64,000 nucleotides of DNA from Siphonodentalium dalli. Taxonomy: Eukaryota; Mollusca; Scaphopoda; Gadilida; Siphonodentaliidae. Position 1 is the first letter of the stretch. Each line of letters opens with the position of its first letter. Positions 12,914 to 24,300 of this stretch are shown in pieces. Made by a program: the position numbers and the translations under genes. The notes below the pieces were generated by a model. The model was not told the DNA's origin, made no database searches, and saw only the letters and a program-made list of their open reading frames with translations. The stretch is from assembly GCA_032622095.1 (NCBI GenBank), contig CP136061.1, positions 171,125,107 through 171,189,106 on the forward strand, in the 5' to 3' direction.

Positions 12914-13087
12914 TACAGTATGCCCTAAGTAATCGACTCCTTAAACATAGCAGAATTATGGGTAATATTTCAGGATTTAGCGGGAAATATAGCCTGCTGA
13001 CATTCATCCGGAAGCTCTCCTGAATCCCGAAAAGTTACCCATAATTCTGCTGTGTTTAAGGGGTCGATTACATAGGGCATTACTGTA
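12914..13087. mobile_element. Foldback MITE-like element, 170 bp, flanked by TA
   Basis: The left arm starts at 12916 with CAGTATGCCCTAAGTAATCG and runs to about 12977. The right arm (about 13021-13085), read on the minus strand, starts CAGTAATGCCCTATGTAATC and matches throughout, including CAGAATTATGGGTAA in both arms. The arms are about 62-65 bp with roughly ten differences, around a loop of about 43 bp. Both ends are bordered by TA, and the CAGTA start is typical of Tc1/mariner-type termini, so a mariner-related MITE is the likely identity. There is no coding capacity. The arm divergence shows it is not a fresh insertion. Confidence 0.8.
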
Positions 13088-13578
13088 TATCTGCGAATTT
13101 CTGTCTGTCTGCCTGTGTCTGTCTTCTACAGAAATTACAGGAGACCATCTAGATGATACCAAAGGGTCTACTAGGGGTCACTTTTTACGAGAAATATAAT
13201 TTCAAAAGTAGCCTCATTCTTAATCTTTTATTTTTGCGAACTGATGTGTTTATGATAAACATGTATCATAATATAAGGTCTGAAGTATGCATGGGTGTAA
13301 CTAAATAAATACTTCAATAGTTGTGGAACGGATTAATCGAGATAAACAAAATTACGATCGAAAAGGTGAGCCACTACTTATATTCCATGACTTTTTAAAG
13401 TTATAGATATAGTTAGAATTATTGTGGTTATGGTTACGGCTAGAGCATGGTTATGCTTATAGAAACATTTAGTATTGGGACATGGTACGGGTTGCCGATA
13501 GGTATGGTTATGTTAAGATTTGGGTTATGGGAAAGGTAATGATTGAGAGGGGATTTGGATTGGAATATATATGATAAT
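13088..13578. other. Gene-free spacer left of array 2
   Basis: It contains a short CTGT-rich stretch near 13102-13127 bounded by an ATTTCTGT/ACAGAAAT inverted pair, and a G/T-rich stretch with repeated GGTTATG words (about 13427-13540). No gene is recognisable. Confidence 0.5.
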
Positions 13579-13622
13579 TATATGGAAGTATCAAACTTCC
13601 AATAGGAAGTTTAAAAATTCTA
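13579..13622 (+). repeat. Left-border module of array 2
   Basis: TATATGGAAGTAT at 13579 resembles the AATATGGAAGTATATTG of array 1. It is followed by ACTTCC and a second GGAAGT, giving a small palindrome, before the (ATT)n tract. This fits the order seen inside the array units (GGAAGTAT motif, then ATT tract) and could be the original left end of the amplified element. Confidence 0.45.
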
Positions 13623-13653
13623 GTTATTATTATTATTATTATTATTATTATAC
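13623..13653 (+). repeat. (ATT)n microsatellite at the left edge of array 2
   Basis: About ten TTA/ATT triplets precede TACTACAGTA. The equivalent tract recurs in each 1,736-bp unit (for example 15364-15389) with fewer triplets. The first unit joins its flank within this tract. Confidence 0.9.
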
Positions 13654-13677
13654 TACAGTATTTTTCAACGCCCAAAT

Positions 13678-13800
13678 CTCGGAATGTATTAGTACTAGAA
13701 AACTCAAGTTTGGTAAGTATGTTGGGGTAAATGAGTTCTATGCCTTTGGCTCATAACGGATATTGTCCGCATTTACCCCGTGGAGTTATCTCCCTTTATA
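13678..13800 (+). repeat. 105-nt-spaced cassette, array 2 first instance
   Basis: CTCGGA at 13678 and GAGTTATCTCCCTTTA at 13783 are exactly 105 nt apart, with AAGTTTGGTAAGTAT inside at the place where array 1 has AAATTTGGTAGGTAT. The reverse complement of the 3' anchor, TAAAGGGAGATAACTC, is a motif I remember as very widespread in molluscan genomes. It repeats in each unit. Confidence 0.75.
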
Positions 13801-14215
13801 TGAAAAAATGTCATTTTATTATCTCGGAAATTATAAGGAGCAGAGCATCGAAAATTGGACTGTATACACATCTCGATATGCCCTACTGCCCACGGGCTTC
13901 AGAACTTGTGTCCGCGCTTTCCCTGAGGAGTTACCGCCCATAGTTGGCAAACCTCTATTTGATTGTACTCTGTTGTCCTCTTGTATCATTCCAGATAACT
14001 GCATGTGGTTTTCATAGTCGTGTTGACCGTTGTCAGTTTAGTCAGAGAAGGAAATTTTGACAGGGTCGGACATATATTTTGACACTGGGGTGGGGGGCAA
14101 ATTGTTTGCAAAATAAAATTTTGATTGACATTCATATATTTAAGTTTATGTATTTCCCGAACGAAAACAAACTCATACCGGAAAGGATTTTTGAAATCCG
14201 AGAAGAAATGCAAGA

Positions 14216-14970
14216 GTTACGGGCCCTCAAAGTTTGCAATTTGGGCCCATGTGCTTGATAACACATCTCCTCCGAAGATGTCGAAGTTTGGATGTCAGCT
14301 GATACGCCAACGTGTGCGGACGGAAGAGGGCACGCGGTGGGCCAAATTTTGCCAGTGTCGGTTCATTATTGTGGGTCTGGGGAGGGGTGGTCCGTGGTAC
14401 CAATTTTTAATTCTTCTCGGAATCAGATGAAACTTGGAATATAACATCTGCAACATCAGCCGATCTAGAAACTGGACGAATTTCGAAAATCCATCGAAAA
14501 CTAAAAGAATCGCGGGCCCTCAAACTTTGCAATTTTGGGCCCATGTGCTTGATAACACATCTCCTCCGAAGATATCGAACATAGGATGTCATCTGATACG
14601 AAAATGCGTACGGACTGGAGACGGCACGCGGTGGGCCAAATGTTGCCAGTGTCGGTTCATTATTGTGGGTCTGGGGAGGGGTGGTCCGTGGTGCCGAATT
14701 TTAATTCTTCTCGGAATCAGATGAAACTTGGAATATAATATCTGCAACATCAGCCGATCTCGAAGCTGAACACAGATCGTAAATACGTTGGAAAATGGCG
14801 GAGATTTTGGCCGTACAAGTTTGAATTTGGGCCCATATGCTTTCCAATAATCAAAGTGTTATCCGTATCCAAATCAGATGAAATTTATACTATGCAATCT
14901 ATGTCAGCCGCAAATCACAAAACTGGAAACAACTTTAAAATCCGTTGGAAACTGACGAAGTTACGGGGCC
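14216..14970 (+). repeat. Internal subrepeats of about 294 bp in the array 2 unit
   Basis: GGGCCCTCAAAGTTTGCAAT starts at 14221 and a near copy starts at 14514. A more diverged copy begins at about 14807 and a truncated one at about 14961. Each full copy also holds TTGCCAGTGTCGGTTCATTA, CTGGGGAGGGGTGG and GAATCAGATGAAACTTGGAA. The first two are close relatives and the later ones are older. The GGGGAGGGG core and the following TTCTNNTCNSNGATTC-like order resemble the 304-bp repeats of array 1. The pattern repeats in every 1,736-bp unit. Confidence 0.85.
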
Positions 14971-15022
14971 TCAAACTTAGCAGTTTGTGCCAGGGGTTGA
15001 TGTTTTCCCAATCCCGTCACCC

Positions 15023-15194
15023 AATTTCGAGGCAGGGGTGGGGTCACGTCCAAACACTTGAGATCAACCTACACATATTAGGACAACATATAATCACCAT
15101 ACTTCATATTTTCCGTCCATAAACTGCGATTCTTTCCACTCATGATTGATCCTATTATTATACTTCCATGGTGTAACCAAGGAAGTATATTGTT
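15023..15194 (+). repeat. Array 2 terminal-like module
   Basis: AATTTCGAGGCAGGGGTGGG at 15023, TTATACTTCC at 15158 and GGAAGTATATTGTT at 15181. TATACTTCC and GGAAGTATA form a perfect 9-bp inverted repeat around a 13-nt loop. The same ordered motifs occur in array 1 at 436, 542 and 564. Recurs every 1,736 bp. Confidence 0.75.
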
Positions 15195-15230
15195 TTTCTA
15201 CTGCGGCCGTTTTCTGTTTAATTGGAAATA

Positions 15231-15350
15231 CTCAGAAACTAATGGGAGGAGGACCGCGAAATCTCTAGCGAATGAAGGCATCTAAGGTCTACTAAAAATA
15301 ATGGTATCCGGATGTTGGTCCAATATCTTTTAACAGAGTTATGGCCCTTT
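15231..15350 (+). repeat. 105-nt-spaced cassette, array 2 second instance
   Basis: CTCAGAAACT at 15231 and GAGTTATGGCCCTTT at 15336 are again exactly 105 nt apart. This instance is more diverged in the middle but keeps the anchors and the spacing. It leads directly into the next unit's (ATT)n tract. Confidence 0.7.
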
Positions 15351-18300
15351 TTCGATTATTTTTCATTATTATTATTATTATTATTATACTACAGTATTTT
15401 TCAACGCCCAAATCTCGGAATGTATTAGTACTAGAAAACTCAAGTTTGGTAAGTATGTTGGGGTAAATGAGTTCTATGCCTTTGGCTCATAACGGATATT
15501 GTCCGCATTTACCCCGTGGAGTTATCTCCCTTTATATGAAAAAATGTCATTTTATTATCTCGGAAATTATAAGGAGCAGAGCATCGAAAATTGGACTGTA
15601 TACACATCTCGATATGCCCTACTGCCCACGGGCTTCAGAACTTGTGTCCGCGCTTTCCCTGAGGAGTTACCGCCCATAGTTGGCAAACCTCTATTTGATT
15701 GTACTCTGTTGTCCTCTTGTATCATTCCAGATAACTGCATGTGGTTTTCATAGTCGTGTTGACCGTTGTCAGTTTAGTCAGAGAAGGAAATTTTGACAGG
15801 GTCGGACATATATTTTGACACTGGGGTGGGGGGCAAATTGTTTGCAAAATAAAATTTTGATTGACATTCATATATTTAAGTTTATGTATTTCCCGAACGA
15901 AAACAAACTCATACCGGAAAGGATTTTTGAAATCCGAGAAGAAATGCAAGAGTTACGGGCCCTCAAAGTTTGCAATTTGGGCCCATGTGCTTGATAACAC
16001 ATCTCCTCCGAAGATGTCGAAGTTTGGATGTCAGCTGATACGCCAACGTGTGCGGACGGAAGAGGGCACGCGGTGGGCCAAATTTTGCCAGTGTCGGTTC
16101 ATTATTGTGGGTCTGGGGAGGGGTGGTCCGTGGTACCAATTTTTAATTCTTCTCGGAATCAGATGAAACTTGGAATATAACATCTGCAACATCAGCCGAT
16201 CTAGAAACTGGACGAATTTCGAAAATCCATCGAAAACTAAAAGAATCGCGGGCCCTCAAACTTTGCAATTTTGGGCCCATGTGCTTGATAACACATCTCC
16301 TCCGAAGATATCGAACATAGGATGTCATCTGATACGAAAATGCGTACGGACTGGAGACGGCACGCGGTGGGCCAAATGTTGCCAGTGTCGGTTCATTATT
16401 GTGGGTCTGGGGAGGGGTGGTCCGTGGTGCCGAATTTTAATTCTTCTCGGAATCAGATGAAACTTGGAATATAATATCTGCAACATCAGCCGATCTCGAA
16501 GCTGAACACAGATCGTAAATACGTTGGAAAATGGCGGAGATTTTGGCCGTACAAGTTTGAATTTGGGCCCATATGCTTTCCAATAATCAAAGTGTTATCC
16601 GTATCCAAATCAGATGAAATTTATACTATGCAATCTATGTCAGCCGCAAATCACAAAACTGGAAACAACTTTAAAATCCGTTGGAAACTGACGAAGTTAC
16701 GGGGCCTCAAACTTAGCAGTTTGTGCCAGGGGTTGATGTTTTCCCAATCCCGTCACCCAATTTCGAGGCAGGGGTGGGGTCACGTCCAAACACTTGAGAT
16801 CAACCTACACATATTAGGACAACATATAATCACCATACTTCATATTTTCCGTCCATAAACTGCGATTCTTTCCACTCATGATTGATCCTATTATTATACT
16901 TCCATGGTGTAACCAAGGAAGTATATTGTTTTTCTACTGCGGCCGTTTTCTGTTTAATTGGAAATACTCAGAAACTAATGGGAGGAGGACCGCGAAATCT
17001 CTAGCGAATGAAGGCATCTAAGGTCTACTAAAAATAATGGTATCCGGATGTTGGTCCAATATCTTTTAACAGAGTTATGGCCCTTTTTCGATTATTTTTC
17101 ATTATTATTATTATTATTATTATACTACAGTATTTTTCAACGCCCAAATCTCGGAATGTATTAGTACTAGAAAACTCAAGTTTGGTAAGTATGTTGGGGT
17201 AAATGAGTTCTATGCCTTTGGCTCATAACGGATATTGTCCGCATTTACCCCGTGGAGTTATCTCCCTTTATATGAAAAAATGTCATTTTATTATCTCGGA
17301 AATTATAAGGAGCAGAGCATCGAAAATTGGACTGTATACACATCTCGATATGCCCTACTGCCCACGGGCTTCAGAACTTGTGTCCGCGCTTTCCCTGAGG
17401 AGTTACCGCCCATAGTTGGCAAACCTCTATTTGATTGTACTCTGTTGTCCTCTTGTATCATTCCAGATAACTGCATGTGGTTTTCATAGTCGTGTTGACC
17501 GTTGTCAGTTTAGTCAGAGAAGGAAATTTTGACAGGGTCGGACATATATTTTGACACTGGGGTGGGGGGCAAATTGTTTGCAAAATAAAATTTTGATTGA
17601 CATTCATATATTTAAGTTTATGTATTTCCCGAACGAAAACAAACTCATACCGGAAAGGATTTTTGAAATCCGAGAAGAAATGCAAGAGTTACGGGCCCTC
17701 AAAGTTTGCAATTTGGGCCCATGTGCTTGATAACACATCTCCTCCGAAGATGTCGAAGTTTGGATGTCAGCTGATACGCCAACGTGTGCGGACGGAAGAG
17801 GGCACGCGGTGGGCCAAATTTTGCCAGTGTCGGTTCATTATTGTGGGTCTGGGGAGGGGTGGTCCGTGGTACCAATTTTTAATTCTTCTCGGAATCAGAT
17901 GAAACTTGGAATATAACATCTGCAACATCAGCCGATCTAGAAACTGGACGAATTTCGAAAATCCATCGAAAACTAAAAGAATCGCGGGCCCTCAAACTTT
18001 GCAATTTTGGGCCCATGTGCTTGATAACACATCTCCTCCGAAGATATCGAACATAGGATGTCATCTGATACGAAAATGCGTACGGACTGGAGACGGCACG
18101 TGGTGGGCCAAATGTTGCCAGTGTCGGTTCATTATTGTGGGTCTGGGGAGGGGTGGTCCGTGGTGCCGAATTTTAATTCTTCTCGGAATCAGATGAAACT
18201 TGGAATATAATATCTGCAACATCAGCCGATCTCGAAGCTGAACACAGATCGTAAATACGTTGGAAAATGGCGGAGATTTTGGCCGTACAAGTTTGAATTT

Positions 18301-21300
18301 GGGCCCATATGCTTTCAAATAATCAAAGTGTTATCCGTATCCAAATCAGATGAAATTTATACTATGCAATCTATGTCAGCCGCAAATCACAAAACTGGAA
18401 ACAACTTTAAAATCCGTTGGAAACTGACGAAGTTACGGGGCCTCAAACTTAGCAGTTTGTGCCAGGGGTTGATGTTTTCCCAATCCCGTCACCCAATTTC
18501 GAGGCAGGGGTGGGGTCACGTCCAAACACTTGAGATCAACCTACACATATTAGGACAACATATAATCACCATACTTCATATTTTCCGTCCATAAACTGCG
18601 ATTCTTTCCACTCATGATTGATCCTATTATTATACTTCCATGGTGTAACCAAGGAAGTATATTGTTTTTCTATGCGGCCGTTTTCTGTTTAATTGGAAAT
18701 ACTCAGAAACTAATGGGAGGAGGACCGCGAAATCTCTAGCGAATGAAGGCATCTAAGGTCTACTAAAAATAATGGTATCCGGATGTTGGTCCAATATCTT
18801 TTAACAGAGTTATGGCCCTTTTTCGATTATTTTTCATTATTATTATTATTATTATTATACTACAGTATTTTTCAACGCCCAAATCTCGGAATGTATTAGT
18901 ACTAGAAAACTCAAGTTTGGTAAGTATGTTGGGGTAAATGAGTTCTATGCCTTTGGCTCATAACGGATATTGTCCGCATTTACCCCGTGGAGTTATCTCC
19001 CTTTATATGAAAAAATGTCATTTTATTATCTCGGAAATTATAAGGAGCAGAGCATCGAAAATTGGACTGTATACACATCTCGATATGCCCTACTGCCCAC
19101 GGGCTTCAGAACTTGTGTCCGCGCTTTCCCTGAGGAGTTACCGCCCATAGTTGGCAAACCTCTATTTGATTGTACTCTGTTGTCCTCTTGTATCATTCCA
19201 GATAATCTGCATGTGGTTTTCATAGTCGTGTTGACCGTTGTCAGTTTAGTCAGAGAAGGAAATTTTGACAGGGTCGGACATATATTTTGACACTGGGGTG
19301 GGGGGCAAATTGTTTGCAAAATAAAATTTTGATTGACATTCATATATTTAAGTTTATGTATTTCCCGAACGAAAACAAACTCATACCGGAAAGGATTTTT
19401 GAAATCCGAGAAGAAATGCAAGAGTTACGGGCCCTCAAAGTTTGCAATTTGGGCCCATGTGCTTGATAACACATCTCCTCCGAAGATGTCGAAGTTTGGA
19501 TGTCAGCTGATACGCCAACGTGTGCGGACGGAAGAGGGCACGCGGTGGGCCAAATTTTGCCAGTGTCGGTTCATTATTGTGGGTCTGGGGAGGGGTGGTC
19601 CGTGGTACCAATTTTTAATTCTTCTCGGAATCAGATGAAACTTGGAATATAACATCTGCAACATCAGCCGATCTAGAAACTGGACGAATTTCGAAAATCC
19701 ATCGAAAACTAAAAGAATCGCGGGCCCTCAAACTTTGCAATTTTGGGCCCATGTGCTTGATAACACATCTCCTCCGAAGATATCGAACATAGGATGTCAT
19801 CTGATACGAAAATGCGTACGGACTGGAGACGGCACGCGGTGGGCCAAATGTTGCCAGTGTCGGTTCATTATTGTGGGTCTGGGGAGGGGTGGTCCGTGGT
19901 GCCGAATTTTAATTCTTCTCGGAATCAGATGAAACTTGGAATATAATATCTGCAACATCAGCCGATCTCGAAGCTGAACACAGATCGTAAATACGTTGGA
20001 AAATGGCGGAGATTTTGGCCGTACAAGTTTGAATTTGGGCCCATATGCTTTCCAATAATCAAAGTGTTATCCGTATCCAAATCAGATGAAATTTATACTA
20101 TGCAATCTATGTCAGCCGCAAATCACAAAACTGGAAACAACTTTAAAATCCGTTGGAAACTGACGAAGTTACGGGGCCTCAAACTTAGCAGTTTGTGCCA
20201 GGGGTTGATGTTTTCCCAATCCCGTCACCCAATTTCGAGGCAGGGGTGGGGTCACGTCCAAACACTTGAGATCAACCTACACATATTAGGACAACATATA
20301 ATCACCATACTTCATATTTTCCGTCCATAAACTGCGATTCTTTCCACTCATGATTGATCCTATTATTATACTTCCATGGTGTAACCAAGGAAGTATATTG
20401 TTTTTCTACTGCGGCCGTTTTCTGTTTAATTGGAAATACTCAGAAACTAATGGGAGGAGGACCGCGAAATCTCTAGCGAATGAAGGCATCTAAGGTCTAC
20501 TAAAAATAATGGTATCCGGATGTTGGTCCAATATCTTTTAACAGAGTTATGGCCCTTTTTCGATTATTTTTCATTATTATTATTATTATTATTATACTAC
20601 AGTATTTTTCAACGCCCAAATCTCGGAATGTATTAGTACTAGAAAACTCAAGTTTGGTAAGTATGTTGGGGTAAATGAGTTCTATGCCTTTGGCTCATAA
20701 CGGATATTGTCCGCATTTACCCCGTGGAGTTATCTCCCTTTATATGAAAAAATGTCATTTTATTATCTCGGAAATTATAAGGAGCAGAGCATCGAAAATT
20801 GGACTGTATACACATCTCGATATGCCCTACTGCCCACGGGCTTCAGAACTTGTGTCCGCGCTTTCCCTGAGGAGTTACCGCCCATAGTTGGCAAACCTCT
20901 ATTTGATTGTACTCTGTTGTCCTCTTGTATCATTCCAGATAACTGCATGTGGTTTTCATAGTCGTGTTGACCGTTGTCAGTTTAGTCAGAGAAGGAAATT
21001 TTGACAGGGTCGGACATATATTTTGACACTGGGGTGGGGGGCAAATTGTTTGCAAAATAAAATTTTGATTGACATTCATATATTTAAGTTTATGTATTTC
21101 CCGAACGAAAACAAACTCATACCGGAAAGGATTTTTGAAATCCGAGAAGAAATGCAAGAGTTACGGGCCCTCAAAGTTTGCAATTTGGGCCCATGTGCTT
21201 GATAACACATCTCCTCCGAAGATGTCGAAGTTTGGATGTCAGCTGATACGCCAACGTGTGCGGACGGAAGAGGGCACGCGGTGGGCCAAATTTTGCCAGT

Positions 21301-24300
21301 GTCGGTTCATTATTGTGGGTCTGGGGAGGGGTGGTCCGTGGTACCAATTTTTAATTCTTCTCGGAATCAGATGAAACTTGGAATATAACATCTGCAACAT
21401 CAGCCGATCTAGAAACTGGACGAATTTCGAAAATCCATCGAAAACTAAAAGAATCGCGGGCCCTCAAACTTTGCAATTTTGGGCCCATGTGCTTGATAAC
21501 ACATCTCCTCCGAAGATATCGAACATAGGATGTCATCTGATACGAAAATGCGTACGGACTGGAGACGGCACGTGGTGGGCCAAATGTTGCCAGTGTCGGT
21601 TCATTATTGTGGGTCTGGGGAGGGGTGGTCCGTGGTGCCGAATTTTAATTCTTCTCGGAATCAGATGAAACTTGGAATATAATATCTGCAACATCAGCCG
21701 ATCTCGAAGCTGAACACAGATCGTAAATACGTTGGAAAATGGCGGAGATTTTGGCCGTACAAGTTTGAATTTGGGCCCATATGCTTTCCAATAATCAAAG
21801 TGTTATCCGTATCCAAATCAGATGAAATTTATACTATGCAATCTATGTCAGCCGCAAATCACAAAACTGGAAACAACTTTAAAATCCGTTGGAAACTGAC
21901 GAAGTTACGGGGCCTCAAACTTAGCAGTTTGTGCCAGGGGTTGATGTTTTCCCAATCCCGTCACCCAATTTCGAGGCAGGGGTGGGGTCACGTCCAAACA
22001 CTTGAGATCAACCTACACATATTAGGACAACATATAATCACCATACTTCATATTTTCCGTCCATAAACTGCGATTCTTTCCACTCATGATTGATCCTATT
22101 ATTATACTTCCATGGTGTAACCAAGGAAGTATATTGTTTTTCTACTGCGGCCGTTTTCTGTTTAATTGGAAATACTCAGAAACTAATGGGAGGAGGACCG
22201 CGAAATCTCTAGCGAATGAAGGCATCTAAGGTCTACTAAAAATAATGGTATCCGGATGTTGGTCCAATATCTTTTAACAGAGTTATGGCCCTTTTTCGAT
22301 TATTTTTCATTATTATTATTATTATTATTATACTACAGTATTTTTCAACGCCCAAATCTCGGAATGTATTAGTACTAGAAAACTCAAGTTTGGTAAGTAT
22401 GTTGGGGTAAATGAGTTCTATGCCTTTGGCTCATAACGGATATTGTCCGCATTTACCCCGTGGAGTTATCTCCCTTTATATGAAAAAATGTCATTTTATT
22501 ATCTCGGAAATTATAAGGAGCAGAGCATCGAAAATTGGACTGTATACACATCTCGATATGCCCTACTGCCCACGGGCTTCAGAACTTGTGTCCGCGCTTT
22601 CCCTGAGGAGTTACCGCCCATAGTTGGCAAACCTCTATTTGATTGTACTCTGTTGTCCTCTTGTATCATTCCAGATAACTGCATGTGGTTTTCATAGTCG
22701 TGTTGACCGTTGTCAGTTTAGTCAGAGAAGGAAATTTTGACAGGGTCGGACATATATTTTGACACTGGGGTGGGGGGCAAATTGTTTGCAAAATAAAATT
22801 TTGATTGACATTCATATATTTAAGTTTATGTATTTCCCGAACGAAAACAAACTCATACCGGAAAGGATTTTTGAAATCCGAGAAGAAATGCAAGAGTTAC
22901 GGGCCCTCAAAGTTTGCAATTTGGGCCCATGTGCTTGATAACACATCTCCTCCGAAGATGTCGAAGTTTGGATGTCAGCTGATACGCCAACGTGTGCGGA
23001 CGGAAGAGGGCACGCGGTGGGCCAAATTTTGCCAGTGTCGGTTCATTATTGTGGGTCTGGGGAGGGGTGGTCCGTGGTACCAATTTTTAATTCTTCTCGG
23101 AATCAGATGAAACTTGGAATATAACATCTGCAACATCAGCCGATCTAGAAACTGGACGAATTTCGAAAATCCATCGAAAACTAAAAGAATCGCGGGCCCT
23201 CAAACTTTGCAATTTTGGGCCCATGTGCTTGATAACACATCTCCTCCGAAGATATCGAACATAGGATGTCATCTGATACGAAAATGCGTACGGACTGGAG
23301 ACGGCACGTGGTGGGCCAAATGTTGCCAGTGTCGGTTCATTATTGTGGGTCTGGGGAGGGGTGGTCCGTGGTGCCGAATTTTAATTCTTCTCGGAATCAG
23401 ATGAAACTTGGAATATAATATCTGCAACATCAGCCGATCTCGAAGCTGAACACAGATCGTAAATACGTTGGAAAATGGCGGAGATTTTGGCCGTACAAGT
23501 TTGAATTTGGGCCCATATGCTTTCAAATAATCAAAGTGTTATCCGTATCCAAATCAGATGAAATTTATACTATGCAATCTATGTCAGCCGCAAATCACAA
23601 AACTGGAAACAACTTTAAAATCCGTTGGAAACTGACGAAGTTACGGGGCCTCAAACTTAGCAGTTTGTGCCAGGGGTTGATGTTTTCCCAATCCCGTCAC
23701 CCAATTTCGAGGCAGGGGTGGGGTCACGTCCAAACACTTGAGATCAACCTACACATATTAGGACAACATATAATCACCATACTTCATATTTTCCGTCCAT
23801 AAACTGCGATTCTTTCCACTCATGATTGATCCTATTATTATACTTCCATGGTGTAACCAAGGAAGTATATTGTTTTTCTACTGCGGCCGTTTTCTGTTTA
23901 ATTGGAAATACTCAGAAACTAATGGGAGGAGGACCGCGAAATCTCTAGCGAATGAAGGCATCTAAGGTCTACTAAAAATAATGGTATCCGGATGTTGGTC
24001 CAATATCTTTTAACAGAGTTATGGCCCTTTTTCGATTATTTTTCATTATTATTATTATTATTATTATACTACAGTATTTTTCAACGCCCAAATCTCGGAA
24101 TGTATTAGTACTAGAAAACTCAAGTTTGGTAAGTATGTTGGGGTAAATGAGTTCTATGCCTTTGGCTCATAACGGATATTGTCCGCATTTACCCCGTGGA
24201 GTTATCTCCCTTTATATGAAAAAATGTCATTTTATTATCTCGGAAATTATAAGGAGCAGAGCATCGAAAATTGGACTGTATACACATCTCGATATGCCCT

